A stretch of 64,000 bases of DNA from Uloborus plumipes (GCA_038373865.1 JAXGGA010001671.1:1-64000); one strand, 5' to 3'. Positions 24,216 through 35,257 are shown, counted from the stretch's first letter. Notes: generated by a model not told the origin, from the sequence alone. Numbers and translations are program-made.

Positions 24216-24789
24216 TCAACATAGCTTAATTTGTAAGAAAAGAAGCCTGAGAGTCATACCATCTCCAAAATCTAATATTATCAGATATAAATGGATTGAA
24301 TTCTGTCTACCAATATGCAGAAATTCACTCAAAATGAAAAACATACAGAAGCACCCAATAGGAGGCCACCGTGACCTCCCAATAATTTCCATATTCGGTA
24401 CATTTTGCTGACGATTAGGCAATTTGTAAAATTGTTTTTTGAAAGATGCCTAATGTTTTTTCTCACTAAATGTTATGTATGTATGACATGTGTGCATGCT
24501 TGCATTTTTCATTCGGTAAAATTGGAACTTCATTCGTAAAATTGATAATTTCCCCCCACCCAAAAATTTTAGTTTGGGGCGCCCATGAAAACGTAGTGTG
24601 AGCTCAGATAAGCTCCCACACAAATTAATCCCTTGGTTTCAGCATAAGAAGTGCCTTGTAGACTGTTATTAAAATATTCTTATTGCTTTATCATGAAAAG
24701 CTTCTCATTTCCCACACATAATTAGTTTATGTATACATGATGATAATCATTTTATACTGAATGTGTAAATTTTTTAAATATTTTTGCAG
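24216..24789 (+). other. Intronic sequence before exon 5
   Basis: Contains at about 24362-24381 a palindrome 'aggaggccaccgtgacctcc', like the ones in the 53941-54841 repeat. From about 24658 the sequence aligns to that before the exon at 35258 ('gactgttattaaaat'), so the duplicated block starts in the intron. Ends in acceptor 'tttttgcag'. Confidence 0.5.
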
Positions 24790-25142
24790 AATTGGAAGAA
24801 TATCTGATTTCATCTGATGCAAATTTCACACACAACTTCCCTGAGATTGAGGAAGAATTCCGTTCAATTTCAATTGCTAAAGGTGTGTACAGCTGTAGTA
24901 TTTGTGGAAAGGACTTCAACAGAAGAGACTATTTCACAGCTCATCAAAGAACTCACTCTGAGGATAAGTCATTTGCCTGTGAGCTATGTGGGTATCGCAC
25001 CAATCAGAGAGGCAACTTGACCCGTCACTCAAGACTCCATACTGGTGAAAAACCTTACAGGTGCCACATTTGTAACTATGCAAGTGCATATTCACACCAT
25101 CTTAAGCTTCATGTACGGAATCACATTAGGAAACAATCATGA
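24790..25142 (+). CDS. Alternative terminal C2H2 zinc-finger exon 5 (three fingers)
   Basis: Terminal exon of 116 residues after the split codon, ending in TGA at 25140-25142; the first full codon is TTG (Leu) at 24792, not a start. Leader LEEYLISSDANFTHNFPE. Fingers: C35/C38/H51/H55, C63/C66/H79/H83, C91/C94/H107/H111. The linker between fingers 1 and 2 is HSEDKSF instead of HTGEKPF, an acidic, non-canonical linker that should weaken the usual cooperative docking (inference from known TGEKP function); the second linker is canonical. It is the partner of the exon at 35258: the finger-coding bases are almost identical while the leader differs widely. A poly(A) signal follows at 25258. No damage. 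Confidence 0.92.
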
Positions 25143-25257
25143 GAAATATCTGCTGACTGAGGTTATATTTTTGTTTGATTGTCTGATGAACCATGCTCAA
25201 TGTTGTTAAAAGAAAGAGATTCAAAAATATTTTTTGTCCATGGTTGCATTTCATTCA

Positions 25258-25263
25258 AATAAA
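25258..25263 (+). promoter_or_regulatory. Candidate polyadenylation signal for exon 5
   Basis: AATAAA 116 bases after the stop and just before the transposon complex starting near 25304. Confidence 0.5.
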
Positions 25264-26556
25264 TCTTTAGAGAAAATGTGTCGAAAAATTCATTTAACTA
25301 TAGTTGGTGCCCACCTAACCTGGCAGCAATCTGAAAGGCTTTGCAAGTCCTAACCACCCTACAAGCAAAACTTCTTGCAACAATCTTGACGGAGCTTGAT
25401 ATCCTATTGACCGCATCAAGATTGCATATTTAATCTTGCATAAAGATTGATAAAACAAGATTGTTATAACAATCTTTATGCAATCTTACATACGTCTTGA
25501 CATATCAATATTGATTTCGTCATGCAAGATTGCATAAATCTTGTCAGCGTCAAGATTGAAAAGAATGTTCTTGATATCTCATTGTTTCCGTCAAGATCAT
25601 TAGCGCGCACAATAGGAGAGAGGCGCATATACGCAGTTTTACCACCCAGCATTCCGGTTTTTCTCTTTCTTCAACGTGAAGCCAGTGCTGCACATGGAGA
25701 CGTGGATACAATTTAGGCTTTGTTAAAATTCGTATGCTTCATCGTTGTGTGCAATATTATTGTTTTAGAGCTATTTATTTATGATCCTATTACTGCATTT
25801 ATTAGATGACGCAGTTCTTTTCAATCCATACCGTAACCGATTAGCGATCAATTGCAGAAATGGGTGACAATAAAGATTTTCGTTCCTAAACGTGGCTGAC
25901 AAAAGTTATTACATGCAAAGATTTTATCAGAATCTCTCTTCATGTTCACGAGTAAGCTAAATTTTATTCATTTACTATTTATGTTTTTTTTTTAAGACAA
26001 ATTTTTTGTCTAAACAGTATTTTTAAAGCTGTTATCTATCTAGAATGTAACTTGAATTTCTTGTTGATTATCTCGGTACAATTAATGCCCCTCAATTAAT
26101 CCTAACTAGGCATTTTATGTGTTTGTAGTACTAAAAGAGTCATAAATTCAAAAATAAATCAAATATTGTACCATATTTTTATTAAGCCCACTTCTTTTTA
26201 GCATAAGTAATAATAATAATAATAAGAAGAAGAAGAAAAGAATTAATATTGATCTCAAAAAAAATTCAATTAAAATAAAGCTTTAAAAAATTTCGATTAA
26301 AATAAATAAAGTTATAACTAAGTGCTTAACACTTTTTTGAAGTCTACAAGCTAAAATGAAACATCAGATTTAAGATGTAAAGTTTAATCTGAAGTTAATG
26401 TAGGCATTTTCATTAAATATATTTAAATTGCAATTAGAATAAACAAAAATATCTTCATGTGAATTTCTGATCATGTGTCAGCCTTAAAAATATTCTTCAG
26501 CTAGAAAATTAATCAATATTGAAGAATAATAGAAATAGTTTAAGAATGAAACTTAA

Positions 26557-27528
26557 CACGCGAGAGCTCGCGCCATGTTTTGTCACACGAGTACTCGCGC
26601 GGGGTCGAAAACGACCCCAATGTGTTTTTCTTCATTTCATTTCCTTTTTTTCATGACTTCTTTATTTTATTTTGTTCATTTATATTTTTTCACTAACAGA
26701 GACTTCTACAATAATTAATTTTTTATTTGAAATGTACAAAGAAAGTGTTTTATGAGCTATTACGAAAATGTTCCAGTTCTCAAACACATCAGTAACATTT
26801 GTTGCGTTTCCCTTTGGTGCAGGAAGAAAAATACTTTTTTTCGAACTGGAGTACAAACATTAGCTCTAAATTTATTTCTTTGCCAAACAGTTTGTTTTTT
26901 CTTCAATAAAAATGTCATCTGTATCAGGAATATCAGAATTTTCGCTAAAAGAAAATTTGCTTTCATTGTCAAAATCACTAAGGTTTTCTTTATTGCTAAA
27001 CTTTCATCGTCTGAAATGACACATATTCATCACTTTCTTCATCGGCTAGTAATTAGCTAAAATGATTCATCCCTTGCTCATATGGAGTCGGCATCTTTTC
27101 TTTGTTATGAGGAGTGCAAAATCAATTAAAAAATATGAATTTTGCAAGGACGGAACTACATGATCTTTGTGAACGACACGCTTGTTAACGGAAAATCATG
27201 GCTAGAAGAAGGATTGCTAACAAATACTTCCTTTTCACAAAATGTTTCGAAATTCTTTGTAATGGAACCGACTCCAAACACCTGTTCCGTTCCGAGAACT
27301 TTAATGACGTCAGTACTCGCCTGCGGTCGTAAAAGACTTCAATCGCAAGAACCCCCCTAGTTTACAAGAATTAAAAGGATTTAAGAACATTCCAACCACA
27401 CCCACATATCAATCAAGGACACAATGGCAGCTACCCAAAAGGTGGTTTCCTTATCTGTCCATGAAATTCCAAGAAATGGAAACAAAAATGGCTGGGGTCG
27501 TTTTCGACCCCGCGCAAGCTCTCGCGTG
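26557..27528. mobile_element. piggyBac-like element, non-autonomous (972 bp)
   Basis: Flanked by TTAA on both sides (26553-26556, 27529-27532), the piggyBac target. Inverted ends 'cacgcgagagctcgcgc' and complement, differing at one base. Each end also holds the palindrome GGGGTCGAAAACGACCCC (about 26599 and 27495). The minus strand keeps short acidic open stretches (for example SDDESLAIKK near 27010) that may be decayed transposase N-terminus. It lacks a complete transposase. Confidence 0.85.
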
Positions 27529-27565
27529 TTAATTCATGAATTTGAAGTGAAAATAACAAATAAAT

Positions 27566-29279
27566 TAGAGATGGAACGAAGCTTCGGCCATTTTGCCGAA
27601 GCTTCTGTCTGGCCGAAGCATGAGTTGTGATTCGGCCGCTTCGGCCTGAAATTTATGCAGCAAATTTTCTGTTACAATTATTATCATATAAGATAGTCTT
27701 TTTAACTCAAAATTGTTCCTCATGATAAAGCATAATAGAAATTTATATTCTATTAAAAATATGTGCGTACTGAGCATTTGAAGCCAGAATGCATTCAATA
27801 ATTAATAAAATATTTATTAACAATATGTTCGTTTAAATATTACATTTCGTTATATTTGTTCAAAAAAACTTTAGTTTTAAAATAAAAACTATGTAAATAT
27901 ACTGCATTGAGTATTTTTCAATGATTTCTAGCTTTGAAACTTTGAACAATGGTAATGGTTCTTATGTGTACAAGGGCAGATGTGCAACTATTATGCATCT
28001 TGAATTACTTTCTTTTAAAATTTTATATTTTTTGAAATTTATAGGTACACAATTTCAGTTTTTTTTAAAGAGATGTATTAATCTATCAACATATATTAAC
28101 TTATTATGTATTTCATTGATCAAGATTCTAAACAACAAAATCAAGATATAGTAAAACAAGTAAGTAATTGTTAATACATAACTTAAAGCTACATCTTATT
28201 TATTTATTTTTGTATAAATCAAAATATGAGGAAGGGGTCCAGTCCATTAGTAGCACACATCCACCCAAGATCCGCATTTTAAGTATTTATAATTAAAAAA
28301 GAATAAATTCTGATTAGTTGACTAACTTTAAAAAAGATTTGTCATTTATACTTGAATTAATAGAATAATACTTGCTCATTTGTCACACAACTTAGAATTA
28401 TGATGTAAAAAAACCAATGTCTTAGCATTTTTAGGCAGAATCCTGCTTCTTTTCTTTTCGTACACATTACCAGCTTCGGAAAATGTTCTTTCACTGTATA
28501 CACTGCTACCTGGAGCAGATAAGTAGTGTTTGGCCAATTCTGATAATCCTGGAAAAATTGTCTTATTTTCCATCCACCAATTCAGTGGGCAATTTTTCCT
28601 ATTTAAGAGTGGCTTGTTCATGTACAGTTCTAGCTCTTTTTCTTTAGGCAACGAAAGTTATATTACTTGTGATTCATTGCTTGTGATTTCCAAAACTCAA
28701 CCTTGGAATGAATAGTTTCTTTGAACTTGTGACATTATTAAATAATCCTCTTAAAATAAATACCAAATGAAAGACAAGTAAAAAAGAATGCATGATACTA
28801 TTTTTTCGAATTCACCAAAAACTGAAGCATTTTGCATTAAGAATATTAAGATAGTTGACTGAGCGTTTCATGTTCCAAGTAGAGCATCCTACTACTAATT
28901 CGCAATACAAAAATAGTAATGTCGTCTTTTCCTGTACTAGCAGTACAAAGCAAAACAAAACAAGAAAACTTTTAATTAGTGAAATTAATTTAAGAATGAC
29001 TCAGTAAGCTAAAAATGTTGTGTAATACTAAGAATATTAAAATAAAAACAACCAAAATAAAAATAAACTTTAATTAATCAAATCAATTTAAGAATGCTAT
29101 AGTAAGCTGAAAATATTGTGTAACGCTAAGAATTAAGAATATTAAAACATACGGAGAAAAGTATAAAACTCTACACATTTATTATGCATTTAATCCAAAA
29201 ACTTCAATATGTGCGCCAGCCAAAGCTTCGGCCATTAGTTGGCCGAAGCTTCGGTATTCGGCGCTTCGTTCCATCTCTA
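27566..29279 (-). mobile_element. hAT element, internally deleted (1714 bp)
   Basis: Perfect 8-bp target duplication AAATAAAT at 27558-27565 and 29280-29287. Inverted ends 'tagagatggaacgaagc' and complement, with 'gcttcggcca' and 'ggccgaagct' repeated just inside both ends. Starts only 33 bases after the piggyBac-like element. Contains the C-terminal end of a hAT transposase on the minus strand. A related relic lies at 40232-40275. Confidence 0.93.
28376..28651 (-). pseudogene. hAT transposase C-terminal dimerisation region
   Basis: 91 residues with the conserved hAT C-terminal pattern: LNWWMENK, FPGLSELAKHYLSAPGSS, SERTFSEAG and RSRILPKNAKTLVFLHHN. This region mediates dimerisation and completes the catalytic fold in hAT transposases. 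The BED finger and the catalytic Asp residues upstream are missing, so the copy cannot move on its own. Confidence 0.9.
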
Positions 29280-29690
29280 AAATAAATAAATAAAACACCT
29301 TGCGTACAGATTGTCACGACAAGAAAATGCCAAGACCTTGATATTTTCTTGTTATAACAATCTTTATGCAAGATTACAAAAGCAATATCCTCTTGCATAG
29401 AGGTTGTCATGACAAGAAAATGTCAAGAGCTTGATATTTTCTTGTTATAACAATCTTTATGCAAGATTGCATATCAAGAAAATAACAACCTATTTTGTTA
29501 TTTTTTTGATATTAGGTTGCATGCTCCTTGTCCCACAATTTTGTGGCAAGACTCTGACAATCCAAAATCAGTAACATAACAATCTTGAGGCAAGATTGAT
29601 GCAAGATTGCCTTCTTGACACATCAATCTTGATGCAAGAAGTTTTGCTTGCTGGGCACATCATTATGACGCTGCCAGGTTAGGAGTACCC

Positions 29691-30289
29691 CAAATATATG
29701 TGACAAATGGCTAGTTATTTTCAGACTTTATTTTAAATACAACCCTCAAATCATACTATTGTATGATTATTTATGAAAGCAAAAAAAAAAAAAAAAACTG
29801 CAGGTTTATAATATCTTATAAATGTTTTTTTTTTTTTGAGGGAGCGTATCTCAAAAAAGGGGCGCTGACAATGTTTACTGCTTATTTTCATAAGCAGCAG
29901 ACACTGTAATACTATCTGCTATGTTGAATTCATAGGCAACATTTGAGTTCTGGTTCTTTCACAAATAAAATTATATAAATGAATGGTGAGAAACGTGTCT
30001 GCAGTTTCAATGTTCTAACTGCTGTCTTTCTCCTTGGAATACCTGAAAGTTCTAATATCTACTTTAATGCAGATTCTTGGGAGAATATGAAATGTTACAT
30101 CCCTCCAAAAACAGCATACTCTATTCTGCGAAACTTACGTAAATCATGCATTACACAAATTCCCACATGTTGCTGCAACCTTTTTTCTAAATGAAATAAC
30201 AACAACATTTGTCTTTAAGTTTTCTCCATTGATTCACTTCTCAATGTTTATAAGCTCCATCAAATACTCCTTCATTTAGGAAATATTTT
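29691..30289. other. Unassigned sequence
   Basis: Poly-A and poly-T runs at about 29780 and 29826; no gene recognised. The open frame at 29979-30194 has no domain. Confidence 0.35.
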
Positions 30290-30725
30290 TCAAAGGATCT
30301 TCAAGCTCTTACGTTTTCGAACCAATTCCTTCAAAACTCCTCCGTTTTTAGTTTACAAGTCCATTATCTTCCTCTATGACAGTGATTCGAAGCATATCAA
30401 ATTGTCTCTCTTTTCCTATCAAACAAGTATCAAAACTCTATTATGTTTCAAAATTTCCCCCGGTATTTAAAAACATCAAAAGTGTAGCGTAAAACTGAGT
30501 TTTGGAATTTTAATTTTGAAAACTTCTGGTTTAATGTTTTGGATTTTATTCCTTACCCTAATGTCATCAAAAATTATCTACAATTTTGTTTTAAGTGCCT
30601 TAATTCAAAAAAAAAAAAAATCTAGTGGGAACCCCTGGACTTTCCTCAGCGTCACCAAAGGTTGCCTAAAATTTCATTTTTGGAAACCCTTGTCTTAATG
30701 TTACCAAAGATAACCGATAAAGGCA
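30290..30725. repeat. Degenerate repeat related to 4800-5868
   Basis: Shares 'cagcgtcaccaaaggttgcc' and 'taaaatttcatttttggaaa' with the repeat at 4800-5868 (there near 5150-5180), and the same alternation of pyrimidine-rich tracts. No coding content. Confidence 0.5.
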
Positions 30726-31437
30726 TCTAATCTTCGAGAAGTATTATTTTAATTCAAGGCTGAATTATTAGTACAAGTCATCACTATTCTTCCATAGCCT
30801 TGCAATATGCAAAATTTAAGTCAGATTGAAAATCTTTATGCATGTAAATCAGAAGAAAATTGCCCCCAATATCTACGTTAAGCCAAAATGAAGTTAAAAC
30901 TTATTTGTTTCAATGAAATCATTAATTTTGTTCAATGACTTGCTTAACTATAGTTTTTCAATTACATGAAGAAAGTCTCACTTTATTTTGTTTTAAGATA
31001 GATTAAAACTAAGTTTCTTGAATACGTAGCTAATGCGGAACACTGTTTTATGAATCAAAACATTTAAAAATGGTTTTGATCCGTGAAACTAAATAATTTA
31101 TTCATAAAAGTTAACAGGTGTAAGTTACTTCTATTAGACAAATCCCATTAATACAAGATATCTGAGATAAAAAAAAAAAACTTTAAAAATAAGTCCTTAG
31201 AAAGCCCAATTTATAGTTTTCCTGAAGATTATATTAGGAAATTCAGAAAGACTGGTTAGACAAAACATTTTTTATGGCACATTTTTTGTGTTTATGCAAA
31301 GAGTTTATGCAAAGGCTGAAATCATTTCTTTTGTCTATAAAGCACTAAAAAATATAAAGCAAAAAGTGTAACAGCCAGAATTATTGCATTTATGCTTTAT
31401 TTATATTTATTATTTTTATTTATTTCTGTTATTTTTA
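30726..31437 (+). other. Unassigned AT-rich sequence
   Basis: Nothing recognisable. Confidence 0.35.
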
Positions 31438-31902
31438 CAGTAAAATCCCAGTTATCAACAGTTTGAATTATTTACGGGTCTTTCACACTTCAGTTCTGTA
31501 CCTCAGAACCAGACTAACATAAGTCCATTTTCGTCATTTTTCAGTAGAGGGGAAAAGCGATGTATTCGGCAATCGTTTTTCCCCTCTACCGAAAAATGAC
31601 GAAAATGGACTTACGTTAGTCTGGTTCTGAGGTACAGAGTTTTCCTTATTTCAGAAGGATGATTTACTAAATGCAAAAAACTGAAAATGTGTTAATGGTC
31701 GCTTTTATCTTCTCAAGATATTTTTTCAATCCGTGTGGTTATTGTTAGCTATGATTTGTGTAAATGTGTTGTGCTATTGCCTTTTTGTAAGCTATTGCTT
31801 ACACTAATATTGTTTTTTTACCTATTATTTGATTATCCACGGCATTCACTTATATGTGGTTCCCATGCTATCCTGTTCCTCGGATAATCGGGGAATTTAC
31901 TG
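31438..31902. mobile_element. Pogo-type MITE (465 bp) split by a hairpin insertion
   Basis: Ends 'cagtaaaatcccagttatc' and a diverged complement ('gataatcggggaatttactg') with TA on each side (31436-31437 and 31903-31904). A separate near-perfect hairpin sits inside it at 31496-31637. The right end is 133 bases before the start of zinc-finger exon 6. Confidence 0.75.
31496..31637. mobile_element. Near-perfect 142-bp hairpin MITE
   Basis: Arms of about 62 bases pair with only two or three mismatches: left arm 'ctgtacctcagaaccagact' onwards, right arm its complement ending 'ctggttctgaggtacag', with a loop of roughly 17 bases. The flanking 'agtt' on both sides (31492-31495, 31638-31641) is a candidate 4-bp target duplication. 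No coding sequence. Confidence 0.85.
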
Positions 31903-32035
31903 TATTACTAAAGAAAAAAAACTTCATTTTTAAAATGCCAAATTTTCTTAGTACACTTTTTCAGTTTTATTTTGATTATTTTTTTGAAGTTCAATTTTGC
32001 TCTTAATGAGTATAATTCTTATTGCTTTATTGTAG

Positions 32036-32379
32036 ATTCAGAAAACTACTGCATTTCATCTGCAAAAAGTTTCTCTGGAAATTCCCAGAAAATCAAATTT
32101 AAAGATCCTGGAGAAGTTAGTGCAAGTCCACACTCTTGTTTTACTCATGAGAAGAAATTGTTTCCTACAACGCCTGAAAGAACTCGCGGCAGAAAAATAA
32201 TTTATAATTGTGATGTTTGTGGGTATCAAACGTTACGGAAAAACAACTTTGCCAGACATTCAGCACTACATAGTGGGGAGAAACCCTATGGCTGTCCTCA
32301 TTGTTCTTACAGAACTTCCCGTATAGATACACTTAAAGTTCATGTAGCTCATCATTTTGACGAAAAATTGCCAAGCTAA
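32036..32379 (+). CDS. Alternative terminal zinc-finger exon 6 (two fingers, long leader)
   Basis: 113 residues after the split codon, following acceptor AG at 32034-32035 in the common phase. The leader is unusually long (about 55 residues, beginning SENYCISSAKSF, rich in Ser, Lys and Pro) and takes the place of finger 1. Finger A is CDVCGYQTLRKNNFARHSALH, linked by SGEKP to finger B CPHCSYRTSRIDTLKVHVAHH, matching the middle and third fingers of the other exons. So this isoform would bind with only the constant-type finger and a third finger. TAA stop at 32377-32379 overlaps an AATAAA. No damage seen; loss of finger 1 could be ancestral or secondary. Confidence 0.87.
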
Positions 32380-32383
32380 TAAA
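32378..32383 (+). promoter_or_regulatory. AATAAA overlapping the exon 6 stop codon
   Basis: The hexamer begins in the second base of the TAA stop codon. If used, the 3' UTR would be only 10-30 bases long. It may equally be chance. Confidence 0.35.
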
Positions 32384-33514
32384 AATTTGTACTCAAATTT
32401 TTTCTCTTGATTTTTTACTTCAAATTCAATAGGGATTAGTTTATATGTGAAATTTTTTTTTTTTATTTTCTTATAAACTGAAAATCAGATTAGAGTTATT
32501 TGATGACCTTGGAAATGTGACAATGTTTTATGCATATATCTCTGATCATGCTTTTAGTAGTTGATTATAAAAATGCAACATGGAAATATTACAAATTAAG
32601 AAATCTTAATGCTTTGATAAAAAAAACTTTGATAAAAAAAAAGTTAAGGTACTCAATGCAGTTTCCAAAATATAGGAGTATATCATTACATTATAGCAAG
32701 ACTATGCTCATTATAGGGCTAAAGCTTATTTGCAATTTTTTTATCGCCTGTGCTTGCAATTATAAATTTTAGTACGCTGATTGCTAGGAAAACTACTGTA
32801 CAAATACAAAAGTGACGACCAGCAATAGGCTCTGGGTCCTGCTAGGCTGATCCTAGTCAATTTATGAATTTGCTATGAATGGGGCTATACTTGTGAATAT
32901 TATTATTTTTCAAGTTGACAGTTAAAGAGCAAAATCTAAAAACTTTTTTCAACTCTGTATCAAATTTGTCTATTTTGTTTTTTCATCATGTTTTTATGAA
33001 AACTTTTTTTCTTAACATGTTTTCAACTGTTTTACAGTATGTTTTTTCGATTAAAGTTCATCAAAAAAAGTACATGTATTTTGAATTTTATTTACAACAC
33101 ATCAATCTATTTTAAGTGGTATTTTACATCTATACATGTGAAGATGTTTGTCTTTTTCCAATTAATTTGTATTTAATGTATTGCAATTTTATTGCTAATG
33201 AGAATAAGAATATTTTTAAGGAAAAAAAAATTTTTTTTCAATGCTGCTCAGTTTTTAAAATTGTATTTTTATTTTGTTTAGTATATTTGATTCTTAGTGG
33301 GAAAGATTATAACTGGCAATTTTTTGTGAAAATGAAAATAAATATTTTACTTCCATTGCTAGACATGTTTTGCATTTGCTGTGTAAAATTTTCATACTTT
33401 GAATGTTTTACATCAAAATATACTGAACCTATATTAGGCTTATAAATGGTTTTGAATTCAAAATTTGATTTAATATTTTTTAAAGCATTTGATTTTTCCC
33501 AAAATATTTTACAG
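32384..33514 (+). other. Flank of exon 6 and intron before exon 7
   Basis: Apart from the LINE remnant at 32798-32868 there is only AT-rich DNA; the open frames at 32530-33445 (both strands) are low-complexity and domain-free. Ends in acceptor 'ttttacag'. Confidence 0.4.
32798..32868 (-). repeat. LINE 3'-UTR remnant (minus)
   Basis: Reads 'gtacaaatacaaaagtgacg', 'accagcaataggctctggg' and 'ctgatcctagtcaattta', the complement of the LINE 3' UTR and tail seen at 783-850. Confidence 0.75.
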
Positions 33515-33822
33515 ATTTTGAACAACATCATGTATCTTCAGAGCCAAGTTTACCAATCAATTTCTTAAATCAAGAAGGTGAACACTCTAACACCGAAAAT
33601 GTGGGAAATGTATACGTCTGCCAAGTCTGTGGAAAGAGCTTTCGACGAAAATTCATCCTTAAATCACATCAAAGAACTCATACTGGAGAGAGACCATTTT
33701 CTTGCCATTTCTGTGGGTATCGTGCCTCACAAAAGAGTAATCTTACTAGACACATGAAACTTCATACTGGTGGAAAATTTTTCAGCAATCGCACACTTTC
33801 TCTTATGAAAAAAGACTGTTAA
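33515..33822 (+). CDS. Alternative terminal zinc-finger exon 7 (two fingers)
   Basis: 101 residues after the split codon, following acceptor AG at 33513-33514. Leader [13 protein letters not shown]. Finger 1 [17 protein letters not shown]...H, linker TGERP, finger 2 [21 protein letters not shown] with the constant-type pattern. After finger 2 the sequence [13 protein letters not shown] replaces a third finger and the exon stops (TAA-ended frame at 33820-33822). The first ATG-like codon at 33601 is GTG within the exon, so translation starts upstream. A poly(A) signal lies at 33848. Reads as functional, possibly with a lost third finger. Confidence 0.87.
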
Positions 33823-33847
33823 AAAGAATAAGCATAGTGAAGTACTC

Positions 33848-33853
33848 AATAAA
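33848..33853 (+). promoter_or_regulatory. Candidate polyadenylation signal for exon 7
   Basis: AATAAA 26 bases after the stop; a second one occurs near 33884. Confidence 0.45.
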
Positions 33854-33970
33854 CAAGAGTTACTTACGATTTGAATAAGCTCTAAAATAAAATTCAAGAA
33901 ATATTTTGTTTTCTTTTATTTAAACTTATTTTTTACTTAATTTATTCAAATTTTCATTTGTCTCATTTAG

Positions 33971-34078
33971 AAGTGTGCATGCAATTGAAAAACTATTTCG
34001 TGCTTTATTTGTGGCTATATTTCTGCACAAAAATGTCATCTTATGCTGCATTTGTTATCACATACTAGCAGATACTAG
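33971..34078 (+). pseudogene. Relic single zinc finger (dead terminal exon)
   Basis: After a plausible acceptor ('tctcatttag', 33961-33970) one reading frame gives SCFICGYISAQKCHLMLHLLSH, a finger with canonical C-x2-C-x12-H-x3-H spacing and the array's CGY..QK signature, then TAG at 34076-34078. The finger is one base out of phase with the acceptor and there is no leader or second finger, so I read it as the remains of a former terminal exon rather than a used one. Confidence 0.65.
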
Positions 34079-35121
34079 TGTCATTACTATCACCAGCAGC
34101 CTATTTTGATTATCTTAAAGGTCACATGTTGAACCCTGTGGAAAGAAAACTTTTTTGAAAGATGATATACAATTCATTTCCTAATATTTTATTAGATGAA
34201 AAAAATTTTCATTCAATCCCCAATCGCTACTATTGCACTTAGATCACCAATCGGTTATTGGCCATCCTTCTCATTTAAGGATCAGTCATTGGCCCCATTT
34301 ACTTCACCCTGGTGTATATACAAGGGAGGGGAAAAGAAGGCAATTACCTTCTCCTGAAACTTGTGCCATTGAGAGAGGGCATCAAATACAGCCACTGTTG
34401 CTCTACCTCCCCAGCCTCTATAACCCTAAACACTCAGGAATTATTTTAGTAAATTACTAGTTGTACCTGCACGGCTGTACTTGTGCTATAAAGGTAAAGA
34501 AACATCTTTGAACAAGTGTAAGTTTCCCTTTTGCATCAAAATAAAACGAAAGATTTTGGTTCAATAATTAAAATATATGCACAGAATTTTATCTAAGCTC
34601 CAAGAATCTTCCATGAAGCAATTAAAAAAAAATCTTGACACAATGTTAACTGCCCATCAATACTCGCTCTTAAAAAAAAAAAAATCTAATTGGAATGCGC
34701 TCTAAAATCATTCAAATCAACCGCTATAAAATAAAATACTTTAAAGAAATTAAAATTAGAAATAAGAAGCAACAAACAATTTTAAATACATAGCCATGGC
34801 AACATAAGTAACTTAATGGAATAGAAAAATTCGAACACTGTACTTCAAACGCATGTAAATTTTTTTTCTTGTTTGTTTGAGATAGAATCTTGGTTCTTTG
34901 ACCTCAGGTCGAGATAAGCATAGGGTTAAAAATTTCGCTCTATCCAATGGTGTTGAAAAGAAAACTGTGTAATAATTTAGTGTAATTTTTATTGATGGTT
35001 TTAATGAGGAAAGTAGTACCTGAAATCGAGCAAAGCCTCGAAAAAGTAGAGAGTTAGAACAAATTGCATTGAGCGGAACTCTTGTGAGATTCCACACAAA
35101 TCATACCCTTGTATTTAACAT
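34079..35121. other. Unassigned sequence
   Basis: No gene recognised. The open frame on the minus strand at 34813-35097 has no domain that I know. Confidence 0.35.
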
Positions 35122-35257
35122 TAGACTGTTATTAAAATGTTCTTAGTGTTTGATTATAAAGAAATTCTCATCCTTCAAATTTTATTTGTTGATGTCTACA
35201 ATCAAAAACATGTTAATGATTAAACAATAAATGTAAAAGTTTTGAATATTTTCACAG

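Larger units (their letters stand above)
25304..29690. mobile_element. Unclassified foldback element carrying two inserted transposons
   Basis: The outer ends are inverted: 'cctaacctggcagc' near 25315 and its complement 'gctgccaggttagg' near 29671, followed inward by 'acaagcaaaacttcttgca' at 25361 and its counterpart 'tgcaagaagttttgcttgc' near 29632. Between them lie many copies, in both orientations, of 'caatctt.atgcaagattg'-type phrases (25385-25560 and 29300-29650), including a two-unit 93-bp tandem at about 29311-29500. The interior is interrupted by a piggyBac-like element (26557-27528) and a hAT element (27566-29279). I do not recognise a transposase belonging to the outer element and cannot assign a superfamily. 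Confidence 0.6.

Noticed and set aside
26752..27060. Open frame of 102 codons within the piggyBac-like element (+ strand)
   Set aside because: Wrong strand for the residual acidic transposase-like frame and no domain.
25020..27360. CRISPR-like reading of the 'caatctt..gcaagattg' modules
   Set aside because: Spacing is irregular and modules occur in both orientations inside a foldback element; genome is eukaryotic in character.
32915..33531. Overlapping open frames on both strands
   Set aside because: Low-complexity AT-rich coding potential only; the real signal there is the intron before exon 7.
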